Shown here: one piece after another, positions 9,748 through 16,969 of the stretch
Numbering within the stretch: the first letter of the stretch is position 1
How the letters are laid out: each line of letters opens with the position of its first letter
Assembly: GCF_029023865.1 (NCBI RefSeq)
Contig: NZ_CP118969.1
Coordinates: forward strand, 1,736,001-1,800,000
DNA from: Lactococcus lactis
GTDB lineage: Bacteria > Bacillota > Bacilli > Lactobacillales > Streptococcaceae
DNA: 64,000 nucleotides
Reading direction: 5' to 3'
Position numbers and translations under genes: made by a program
The notes under the pieces: model-generated
Database searches by the model: none
What the model was told of the DNA's origin: nothing
What the model saw: only the letters and a program-made list of their open reading frames with translations

Positions 9748-9923
9748 GAAGAGCCTTTCTTTAATTCCTACAGAACATAGCAGTTCTATTTTATGTAATT
9801 CTATTTTACATTAAATTCTCAATTTTTTCAAACGCTCATCGGCTTTATTTTAATGGAACCGTTGACAAGTAAAAAAGCATTGCCTAAACTGAACAAAACT
9901 TTTTTTACTTCTTATTTTATATT

Positions 9924-11303
9924 TTATAAAAGCTCTTTGAAAAGCCCTCTGACGAAAAATTCTTCATCAAAATCTTGTAAATCATTAAGCTTTTCACCTA
10001 AACCAATCAATTTAACTGGAATTTTAAGACTTTGAACGATTGACAAGACAATCCCACCTTTGGCCGAACCGTCAAGTTTAGTCAGAGCAATTCCTGTAAT
10101 TGGAGTAACTGCTGAAAATTCTTTGGCTTGTTGAATGGCATTTTGGCCTGTTGTTGCATCAAGTGCCAAAATCGTTTCATGCGGAGCATCTGGAATTTCT
10201 CGTTTAATCACTTTACCAATTTTTTCCAGCTCTTTCATCAAATTATCTTTATTTTGCAAACGTCCTGCAGTATCCACAAGTAAAATATCATAATTTTCAG
10301 CTTTAGCTTTTGCGAGAGCGTCAAAAACGACTGCCGCTGGATCTGAACCAGCTGGTTTTGTGACTACTTCAACGCCTGAACGATTTCCCCATTCAACTAA
10401 TTGGTCAATAGCACCTGCCCGGAAAGTATCCGCAGCTGCTAAGAGTACTTTTTTGCCTTCATTTTTATAACGAGCAGCTAATTTACCAATGGTCGTTGTT
10501 TTACCAACACCATTTACCCCAACAAAAAGGAAAACACTTAATCCATCCGTTTGGATATCCAATTTTGTCGGTAATTTTTCACCGTCAAACTTATCAACAA
10601 TTTTTTCAATAATCAATTGACGCAAGTCATCTGTTGATTTAGCATTAACTAATTTTGCTTCCTTGCGCAATTCTTCAGTCACTTCCATTGCCAAATCCAC
10701 ACCGACATCTGACATAATTAAAGTTTCTTCAAGTTCTTCAAAGAATTCTTCATCAACTGTCCGGAAGTTGGCAAAAAGTTCATTAAAGCCGTCAGAAAAA
10801 GTCTTACGAGTTAAAGTTAATGACTGTTCATATTTTTTCTCAGTTTCCTCACGTGATTGAGTGAAAATATTAGCCAGAGCATCAATATCAATGACAATCT
10901 CTTCTTCCTCATCTTCGTCAGTAACTTTTTTCTCAGTCACTTCTGTAGTTTCAGAGATTACTTTTTCGTCAGTAATTTTTTCTAATTTTTCATCATTTTC
11001 TGGTTTAACAATTTTTTCGTCAGTAACTTCTACTTCAACCTTTTCAGAAATAATAGGTTCATTTTCACTGACAGGTTCATCCGTAATTTCTGGCTCAACA
11101 TCGATCATTTTACTGACAGACTCGTCAGTAACTTTTTCTACTTTTGCTGGCTCTTCAGTTACTTCAGGCCGTTTAGCAGTTTCATTTTCTTTTTCATTCT
11201 TGACTGCTTCAGTGATTTCACTAGAGTGATTTTCACTGACAGGCACATCATGATTAGTGTCCTCTTGTTTCTTCTTTCCGAAGAGTCGGTCAAAAAGTCC
11301 CAT
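9924..11303 (-). CDS. ftsY: Signal recognition particle receptor FtsY (459 aa)
   Basis: This SRP-receptor GTPase docks ribosome-SRP complexes at the membrane. The NG domain occupies about residues 160-459 with P-loop [10 protein letters not shown] (about 260-269), DTAGR and [10 protein letters not shown]. The N-terminal 150 residues form an acidic, disordered A domain rich in Glu, Val and Thr. That region repeats V/I-T-D-E five times ([30 protein letters not shown]), mostly encoded by the genome-wide GTTACTGACGA word. The gene is the last of a three-gene operon after the HAD phosphatase and the VC0807-like protein (61-bp gap). Confidence 0.97.
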   Translation of the reverse strand: MGLFDRLFGKKKQEDTNHDVPVSENHSSEITEAVKNEKENETAKRPEVTEEPAKVEKVTDESVSKMIDVEPEITDEPVSENEPIISEKVEVEVTDEKIVKPENDEKLEKITDEKVISETTEVTEKKVTDEDEEEEIVIDIDALANIFTQSREETEKKYEQSLTLTRKTFSDGFNELFANFRTVDEEFFEELEETLIMSDVGVDLAMEVTEELRKEAKLVNAKSTDDLRQLIIEKIVDKFDGEKLPTKLDIQTDGLSVFLFVGVNGVGKTTTIGKLAARYKNEGKKVLLAAADTFRAGAIDQLVEWGNRSGVEVVTKPAGSDPAAVVFDALAKAKAENYDILLVDTAGRLQNKDNLMKELEKIGKVIKREIPDAPHETILALDATTGQNAIQQAKEFSAVTPITGIALTKLDGSAKGGIVLSIVQSLKIPVKLIGLGEKLNDLQDFDEEFFVRGLFKELL

Positions 11304-11364
11304 TTTTTCTCCTTAATAAAATATCACATTTTGATGATAAAGTTCATTCATATAATGAAAGATT

Positions 11365-11916
11365 TTAATTTAATTTTTTTCTTAAAAATGCAAGCCCTAA
11401 AACAAGGACTCCAACGGCTGAAAAATCGATTACCTTTGAAAGCAAAACGAAAGCCGTGGTCTCTACAAAAAAGGCTAATAAAATGACTGACAAAGCATGA
11501 AAAATAAAAACCAAGCCCATAAAAAGAGTCATTATTAACATTTTTCTGTGATTTTCACCCTCGCTAGCAAGCTCTAAAAGCGGTCGATTTAGAAGGACTG
11601 ACAGTAAAAAAATCGTTCCAATAGCAGCCGTTAAAATCGGGTGCCAGAGCTTGAAAGCAAGATTATTTCCATGCGTCAGATAAACAGCTAAGAGTGAAAT
11701 TAAAAAACCAATAATTGCCACTAAAGAAACAGGATTTAACTCTTTTTTTCTAATTAAAGACCAGAGCATATGAACAACTGGAAAGGCTGTTGCAATTCCT
11801 AAAGCTAAAGTGTCTGAATTCCCAAGCATTTTTAAAAACAAATAGGCAATAACTGGTAAAATAATCGCAAAAATTAAACTCGGCAAATACTTTTTTAGTT
11901 GAACTTCATCTTTCAT
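11365..11916 (-). CDS. VC0807-like integral membrane protein (183 aa)
   Basis: There are about six hydrophobic helices and no signal peptide. The pattern AFPVVHMLWSLIRKKELNPVS with the following long helices resembles the VC0807 family, related to intracellular septation protein A-like proteins; function is unknown. The gene starts 9 bp after the HAD phosphatase stop codon and is followed by ftsY, so the three are probably one transcript. Confidence 0.7.
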   Translation of the reverse strand: MKDEVQLKKYLPSLIFAIILPVIAYLFLKMLGNSDTLALGIATAFPVVHMLWSLIRKKELNPVSLVAIIGFLISLLAVYLTHGNNLAFKLWHPILTAAIGTIFLLSVLLNRPLLELASEGENHRKMLIMTLFMGLVFIFHALSVILLAFFVETTAFVLLSKVIDFSAVGVLVLGLAFLRKKLN

Positions 11917-11925
11917 TATTAGTCC

Positions 11926-12735
11926 TTAGAGTACATATTTTTCAATAATATGAGCAACAGCGTGTTGGTCATTAGTTAAATCAGAAATAATTCTTGCTTC
12001 TTCTTTAACTGCTGGGACAGCATTTGCCATAGCAACACCATATCCTGCCCAAGAAATCATTGATAAATCGTTTGCTTCATCTCCCATGGCCATTACATTT
12101 TCTGGTTTTAAGTTTAACTGATTAATCAATTGTGTCAAACCATAAGCTTTATTAATTCCTTTTGGCATAAATTCTAAAAGCTTCGCTTGAGTTTTAAAAA
12201 TCTCAAATTGGTCAAAATAAGATTCAGGAATTTTATCAAGACTAGCGTCCAACAATTCTTTTTCTGTACAAGAAACAATCTTATTATAAACCACATCAAG
12301 TGGAACTTGATCAAAATCAACTTTGATAAAAGTTAAAAGCTTATTTAAAGTGTCATATTGCGAGTCAATTTTACTTTTCGTCATATAAACTTTTTCTTCA
12401 CTCAAAACATCGCAAGGAATGCCAAGATTTGAAGTCAATTCTTTAATTTCTAAAATTTCATCATGTGAAAAACTTTTTTTAGATAAGATTTGACCCGTAT
12501 TTCTTTGGACCAGACCACCATTAAAGGTAATTGAAAAATCTTCAAAATCAAGCATTTCTAACGTTTTGAGAAAGGGTTGAATTGCAATCAAAGGACGCCC
12601 CGTTGTTAAAACAACATGGACCCCTTTTTGTCTTGCTGCATTAATAGCCAGACGATTTTCTTTTGAAATTTCTTTTGAAGAGTTGAGTAAGGTTCCATCC
12701 AAATCTAGGGCAATGAGTTTAATTTCTTTATTCAT
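11926..12735 (-). CDS. Cof-type HAD-IIB sugar-phosphate phosphatase (269 aa)
   Basis: This is a haloacid-dehalogenase phosphatase of the Cof subfamily. Motif I LDLDGTLLNS (about 10-19), motif II LTTGRP, the lysine motif in MPKGINKAYG (about 189-198) and motif IV MGDEANDLSMI with VAMANA are all present, and the C2B cap lies between motifs II and III. The substrate is probably a sugar phosphate or flavin phosphate. It is the first gene of the operon leading to ftsY. No ribosome-binding site precedes ATG, and a -10 box lies only 6 nt upstream, so the mRNA is predicted to be leaderless. Confidence 0.9.
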   Translation of the reverse strand: MNKEIKLIALDLDGTLLNSSKEISKENRLAINAARQKGVHVVLTTGRPLIAIQPFLKTLEMLDFEDFSITFNGGLVQRNTGQILSKKSFSHDEILEIKELTSNLGIPCDVLSEEKVYMTKSKIDSQYDTLNKLLTFIKVDFDQVPLDVVYNKIVSCTEKELLDASLDKIPESYFDQFEIFKTQAKLLEFMPKGINKAYGLTQLINQLNLKPENVMAMGDEANDLSMISWAGYGVAMANAVPAVKEEARIISDLTNDQHAVAHIIEKYVL

Positions 12736-12741
12736 TGTTTA

Positions 12742-12771
12742 ATTATAGCACACTGTATCAGTCAGGTTCAA
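12742..12771 (-). promoter_or_regulatory. Promoter giving a probably leaderless HAD-VC0807-ftsY mRNA
   Basis: On the minus strand, -35 TTGAAC (12766-12771), 18-bp spacer, and extended -10 TGCTATAAT (hexamer 12742-12747). Only 6 nt separate the -10 from the ATG at 12735, which places the transcript start at or next to the A of the start codon. Confidence 0.6.
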
Positions 12772-12839
12772 TAATGCTCACTAAAGTCAGATTGAGAATT
12801 AAACATTTACTAATATTTTTAGATTATTCATAAAAATGT

Positions 12840-12868
12840 TTGACAAATCTAAATCTTTTGATTACACT
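12840..12868 (+). promoter_or_regulatory. Promoter of the permease leader
   Basis: TTGACA (12840-12845), 17-bp spacer, TACACT (12863-12868). Predicted transcription start is about 12875, some 24 nt before the leader peptide ATG. Confidence 0.65.
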
Positions 12869-12898
12869 TAGAATAATTAAAAAAACGAGGTCCAATAA

Positions 12899-12952
12899 AT
12901 GACTTATTTACAAGCTTCTCTTAACTTGTTGTTGAAGGAGGGCTCACACTAG
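12899..12952 (+). CDS. Leader peptide of the permease attenuator (17 aa)
   Basis: This short reading frame codes for MTYLQASLNLLLKEGSH. Five of 17 residues are leucine, three of them consecutive TTG codons (12926-12934). CGAGG about 8 nt upstream of ATG is a plausible ribosome site. The stop TAG lies at the rim of the first hairpin of the downstream leader, the usual geometry for ribosome-controlled attenuation. The family is not one I can name; leucine sensing is inferred only from codon content. Confidence 0.6.
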   Translation: MTYLQASLNLLLKEGSH

Positions 12953-13034
12953 CTAATTTAAGCTAAATGTGTGAGTCCTCTTTGACGTTTGTCATTAACG
13001 AGGACGAAGAGACGTCCTCAGGACGTCTTTTTTT
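12941..13034 (+). promoter_or_regulatory. Transcription attenuator: pause hairpin, antiterminator and terminator
   Basis: Hairpin 1 pairs GGCTCACAC (12941-12949) with GTGTGAGTCC (12969-12978), with an inner TAGCT/AGCTA stem. An antiterminator pairs GAGGACG (13000-13006) with CGTCCTC (13013-13019). It excludes the terminator, AGACGTCC (13010-13017) with GGACGTCT (13021-13028) plus a T-run. In addition GTCCTC of hairpin 1 can pair with GAGGAC of the antiterminator. These mutually exclusive stems and the upstream leader peptide make a classic attenuator. The terminator would stop transcription about 80 nt before the permease start. Confidence 0.75.
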
Positions 13035-13111
13035 AATGTTTTATTATCAATTTATTAGTCAATAAAAGAGAGACGTCTCTGCTTATTGATTTAGAAAGCT
13101 AGGAATTATCG

Positions 13112-14452
13112 TTGGAAACTAATCAATCCTTAAAGAAAAAAATGGCCGCACGCCATATTACTATGATTGCTCTTGGTGGAGCAATTGGTGCTGGTCTTTT
13201 CAAAGGAAGCTCATCAGCCATTGCTGCCGCTGGTCCCTCTGTCTTAATCGCTTATTTTATCGGAGGAATCGTTCTTTATTTTGTAATGAAGAGTTTAGAA
13301 AAGCTTGTTCTAAGTTCAAAAGATCCACACGGCTTGTCCGGACTTGTTCAGCCTTATCTGGGTAATCATACGGCTGATTTTACGGACTGGGTTTATTGGT
13401 CAATGTGGATGATTAATATCATTGCTGAGGCTGTTGCTGCTGCAAGTTTTTTGCAGCTCTGGTTTGCTAATGTTCCCACTTGGGTTTTTGTCTTGATTAT
13501 TGCCCTTTTAACTTCCCTTATTAACTTATTCTCAGTTGCTCTTTTTGCTGAGACAGAATACTGGTTGGCATTTATTAAAATTAGTGTTGTTATTTTGTTG
13601 ATTATTTTTGGTGTTTTTCTTGTGGCAAAACAAATTTTTGATACTAATCTAGTGACTACTTTCTCTGGAATGACCGCTCATGGTGGCTTTGCTCCTCATG
13701 GCTTTAAAGGGGTCATTAATTCTTTATTAATTGTTATCTATTCGTATGGTGGTTCTGAATTAATTGCTATTACAGTTAGTGAAACAGAAGATCCTAAAAG
13801 AGCCATTCCTAAAGCCATCCGCGGTGTAATCGGTCGAATTATTTCATTTTATATTATTCCGATGTTCTTACTTCTTGTAATTTATAATTGGCAAACGTTG
13901 GCTACTTCTTCAATGAGCCCTTTTGTTATGGTCTTTAATAAAATGCATATTCCTTTTGCTGGCGATATTGTCAACTTGATTATCATTCTTGCCCTCTTCT
14001 CATCAATTAATTCTGGAATCTATGCTTCATCTCGCCTTTTGTATTTCCGTTTAAAAAATCGTCAAGGTAAAATGGCTCAAAGAATGGCTCATTTAAATAA
14101 ACATCACGTTCCTCAAAGAGCAGTTATTTTCTGTTCAGGTACACTTTATATCGGTGTTGTTCTTTCTTATTTTGTCGGTGATCGTTTGTTTAATTACTTG
14201 GCTGGTTCCCTTTCTTACACTGTTTTAGCCGTTTGGATTTTAATTAGTCTCGCTGGTTTTGGTCTCTCTCTTAAAACAAAATCATTATCCGGTAGAACAA
14301 TGAGTCTCTTAGCACTTATTGCTCTCTTTCTCATTCTGATTGGTATTTTATTTACTAATCCAATCGGTGTGACTGTCTTCACAGCAATTCTTTATTTCAT
14401 CATCTTTATCAGTTATCGAAAAAAGAATGATTCTGTCAGTAATTTAAACTAA
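13112..14452 (+). CDS. APC-superfamily amino-acid permease (446 aa)
   Basis: This secondary amino-acid transporter of the AAT type has about twelve hydrophobic segments. The consensus first-helix region MIALGGAIGAGLFKGSS (about 18-34) and the SETEDPKRAIPKA motif after helix 6 (about 227-239) are characteristic of amino-acid:H+ symporters. The start codon is TTG at 13112, supported by TAGGA 8 nt upstream. Substrate is not evident from the protein; the leucine-rich leader peptide suggests leucine or branched-chain amino acids, which is an inference. Orthologues in L. lactis are simply called amino-acid permeases. The gene ends at a strong bidirectional terminator. Confidence 0.88.
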   Translation: METNQSLKKKMAARHITMIALGGAIGAGLFKGSSSAIAAAGPSVLIAYFIGGIVLYFVMKSLEKLVLSSKDPHGLSGLVQPYLGNHTADFTDWVYWSMWMINIIAEAVAAASFLQLWFANVPTWVFVLIIALLTSLINLFSVALFAETEYWLAFIKISVVILLIIFGVFLVAKQIFDTNLVTTFSGMTAHGGFAPHGFKGVINSLLIVIYSYGGSELIAITVSETEDPKRAIPKAIRGVIGRIISFYIIPMFLLLVIYNWQTLATSSMSPFVMVFNKMHIPFAGDIVNLIIILALFSSINSGIYASSRLLYFRLKNRQGKMAQRMAHLNKHHVPQRAVIFCSGTLYIGVVLSYFVGDRLFNYLAGSLSYTVLAVWILISLAGFGLSLKTKSLSGRTMSLLALIALFLILIGILFTNPIGVTVFTAILYFIIFISYRKKNDSVSNLN

Positions 14453-14453
14453 T

Positions 14454-14487
14454 AAAAAAGACTTGATAATTAATCAAGTCTTTTTGT
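14454..14487. terminator. Bidirectional terminator between permease and YibE/F gene
   Basis: AAAAAGACTTGAT and ATCAAGTCTTTTT form a 13-bp stem with an AATTA-type loop and T-runs on both strands. A TTACTGACAG/CTGTCAGTA pair follows directly at 14491-14517. Confidence 0.85.
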
Positions 14488-14501
14488 TTTTACTGACAGA
14501 A

Positions 14502-15263
14502 TTATCTGTCAGTATTTTTTTGCTCAAAAGATTTTTGAACAAAATAACCAGAAAGCCAAATTGCAAATAGAATCCCTAACATTCCTAAAAGCATGGCGGC
14601 AACTTCAGCCATCAGCAATTTTGAATTAAAAATATCCGCCAAGCGATAGTTTAATCGTACAAACCAGAGAATTAGACCGACAGTTGCCCCCAAAACTCCA
14701 AAAAAGAGGGTATTGACAGCCGTTCCCAAAATTTGTTGAGATATAATTTCTCTTTGATTTTTAAATTGGTCAAGACTCATGTTTTCGTCCTGCTCAACAA
14801 CTTCCGAAAGGCTAGCTGCTAAAGCCATCGCTGATTCTGCTACCGCTCCAAGCATGGAAATAACCATGACTACAATGGCTACATTTGAAAAATTAAGCCC
14901 CACATTTAATGACAGATTTTCCAATTCATCAACATCTTCTGTAGCAAATCCCTGAAATTGACCAAAATGTTGAATGATTAAAGCAAGAATGAGCAAAGAT
15001 AAAACAACAATGATACTCGTTTTAAAAGCAATCAACGTGACTTCACTTTCATCAGCAGACATAAAGATAGCTATTGCCAAAATAATTACTGACAGAACTA
15101 TCAGAACTGCTATTGCATTAAATCCCCAAGAAATTAAAGTAATTAACACAAAAATAGCAATAAAATTAAAGGTCAAACCAATTAAATTTCGTAAGCCATC
15201 TTTTTTGGCAACGATAAGCATCAACACAATCAGTAAAATTAATAGGATCAAGAGTGCATTCAT
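14502..15263 (-). CDS. YibE/F-family membrane protein, second of pair (253 aa)
   Basis: This is a polytopic membrane protein with about seven hydrophobic stretches, a YibE/F-like arrangement and the conserved acidic loop SADESEVTLIAFKTS (about 68-82). Function of the family is unknown. The start ATG overlaps the end of the upstream YibE/F gene by 4 nt (15260-15263), so the two are translationally coupled and probably form a complex. The last codons contain a GTCAGTA-type word that is also part of the terminator region. Confidence 0.8.
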   Translation of the reverse strand: MNALLILLILLIVLMLIVAKKDGLRNLIGLTFNFIAIFVLITLISWGFNAIAVLIVLSVIILAIAIFMSADESEVTLIAFKTSIIVVLSLLILALIIQHFGQFQGFATEDVDELENLSLNVGLNFSNVAIVVMVISMLGAVAESAMALAASLSEVVEQDENMSLDQFKNQREIISQQILGTAVNTLFFGVLGATVGLILWFVRLNYRLADIFNSKLLMAEVAAMLLGMLGILFAIWLSGYFVQKSFEQKNTDR

Positions 15264-16378
15264 AAAGAACTCTCCTTTCCTTGATGACTTCTAGTCAAAG
15301 CAAAACTTGTGAAAACAGCGGTAATTGGCACAGCTAACACGATTCCAATGGCCGAAATAATTGTTTGTAATAACCCAAGATTAAGACCAACCGTTGCAAT
15401 ATAAGACCAAGAATTTCCATTTCTCAATAATAAAAGCGTCATCGGCAAAGTTTCCGCCATGAAAATCATGAACAAAACATTTGTCAAAGTTCCAATGAGC
15501 TCTTGCCCAATTGAAATTCCTGATTTAATGTAATCTTTTCTGACCATATTTATTTTGTTCAATTTATTTTGTCTAGCCATACCAAAAAGCCCTGCAACAA
15601 TATCACCTGTACCATCCATGATTGCCCCTAAAACTGAAATCATTGTCCCAACAAAGAAAAACTCTGATGGATTTTGGGTGACATAGTCCAAATATTCAAA
15701 ATGAATACCCGAATTCCCTGTCATTTTTAGAACGAATAAAACAACTGAAAAAGTTAAAGCAGTGGTTAATACGGTAGTTATAAAAGTATAGAGCATCTGT
15801 TTTGTGGGTCCCAAGACAAATAAAAGGGAGGAAGCTGCAAAAATTACTGACAGAATCCCAAATAGCAAAATGACAGGTGGATTAAATTCAACGTTAAGGG
15901 CGATGACAATCACAAAGTAAAGAAGGTTTAAGACTAGAGATAAGAAAAGAAAAATTGAAGCCCTAAATCGTTCAAAACTAATGACAAAACCAATAAATAA
16001 AACGAGTAGTCCAACAATTAGTGCATCCCTTTTTAAGGTCACAATTTGATAATTTCCCGATATTTTCTTTAAGATTACTTGCTGACCAACACGATAAATT
16101 TGTCCTGTTGTTTGAGAGAGAGTTGTCGTGTTTTTTAAATTTAAATTGCCAGGCTCTGCTCCTTTTGCATTGAGGACTTTTATTGACAATTCTTGCGTGA
16201 CTTGACGGTCTTTATTTTGAAAATCATCACTCACTTCGTGACTACTTACCGTTTTGGCAACCGTAATTTTGCCAACTGGCGCCTCGTACAAAAATTGGTC
16301 ATGACTCACAAGAAAAAATGCAACAATAGCAAAGATTATGGGAAGTAGCATTTTCTTGAATATCCATTTTATATTCAT
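15260..16378 (-). CDS. YibE/F-family membrane protein, first of pair (372 aa)
   Basis: An N-terminal membrane anchor (about 8-27) is followed by an extracellular domain of about 90 residues (VGKITVAKTVSSHEV to QVILKKIS) that looks like a small beta-rich domain, then seven or so membrane helices. GTMISVLGAIMDGTGDIVAG and SIGQELIGTLTNVLFMIF are typical of YibE/F proteins. The start at 16378 (MNIKWIF) is preferred because AAGGAAAG lies just upstream and the hydrophobic anchor follows at once; an in-frame extension to 16441 has no ribosome site. Function unknown. Confidence 0.82.
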   Translation of the reverse strand: MNIKWIFKKMLLPIIFAIVAFFLVSHDQFLYEAPVGKITVAKTVSSHEVSDDFQNKDRQVTQELSIKVLNAKGAEPGNLNLKNTTTLSQTTGQIYRVGQQVILKKISGNYQIVTLKRDALIVGLLVLFIGFVISFERFRASIFLFLSLVLNLLYFVIVIALNVEFNPPVILLFGILSVIFAASSLLFVLGPTKQMLYTFITTVLTTALTFSVVLFVLKMTGNSGIHFEYLDYVTQNPSEFFFVGTMISVLGAIMDGTGDIVAGLFGMARQNKLNKINMVRKDYIKSGISIGQELIGTLTNVLFMIFMAETLPMTLLLLRNGNSWSYIATVGLNLGLLQTIISAIGIVLAVPITAVFTSFALTRSHQGKESSL

Positions 16379-16439
16379 AACTTTCCTTTTTTCATCGACT
16401 AAAACAATGAATTTTAGTCCTATTTTTTTATGACAAATC

Positions 16440-16468
16440 AAAAGACGACAAAACTGCCGTCTTTTTTA
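16440..16468. terminator. Terminator after the EbsA-like gene
   Basis: AAAAGACG and CGTCTTTT arms with a 10-nt loop and T-runs on both sides lie between the EbsA-like stop codon and the YibE/F genes. Confidence 0.75.
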
Positions 16469-16879
16469 TTAGGCTTTTAAATCACTGACTTTATCAGAAT
16501 GTTCTATCGTATCATGCAAAGTTGCTAAAGCTTCTTTAGACTTTCCAAAAGTGAAGAATTGATAACGTTTGCCAGCATAAGAAAATCCAAAACCAAATTT
16601 AGTTGTTTTTACGGCTGTGATATATTTCAATTCAATTGTTTTCATTCGCACTCGGGGGAAAGTTGTAAAGTGAAGCTCGTCATCAGCAATGAAGAAACGG
16701 TGTGGCCAAATCAAAGTGATAAAGATAATATATGAAACAATCGCCAAAATAGTCAAAAACCAGTTGCCTTCTTTATTAAATTCATAAAAAAGTGTTCGCT
16801 CAAAGCTTAAAATGATGATGCCCCAGAGCAAAACTAATCGATGATTAAGTGACACTGGCAGAAAATATCCTGTTTTCAT
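16469..16879 (-). CDS. EbsA-like protein (136 aa)
   Basis: Two hydrophobic segments in the first 70 residues are followed by a PH-like soluble part (HRFFIADDELHFTTFPRVRMK onward). The layout and the FPRVRMKTIELKYI/TFGKSKEA signatures resemble the EbsA family, named from an Enterococcus gene at a pheromone-related surface locus. Function is not established. AGAGGAACC precedes the ATG. It follows ltaS in the same direction with a 90-bp gap. Confidence 0.7.
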   Translation of the reverse strand: MKTGYFLPVSLNHRLVLLWGIIILSFERTLFYEFNKEGNWFLTILAIVSYIIFITLIWPHRFFIADDELHFTTFPRVRMKTIELKYITAVKTTKFGFGFSYAGKRYQFFTFGKSKEALATLHDTIEHSDKVSDLKA

Positions 16880-16969
16880 TGGTTCCTCTCTTAATATAAA
16901 GTGCTGACCAGCCTCAAAATTAGATTAACTCATTTTGAAACATTTTGTCAGTAACTTATCTTATTTTTA

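Noticed and set aside
9840-9923. Strong terminator after ftsY
   Set aside because: Only AAAAAAG/CTTTTTT arms with a long loop are present; too weak to report as a feature.
10861-11229. Plus-strand serine/threonine-rich frame of 122 codons opposite ftsY
   Set aside because: It is the mirror of the acidic FtsY repeat region (GAA/GTT/ACT codons read backwards); no start signal.
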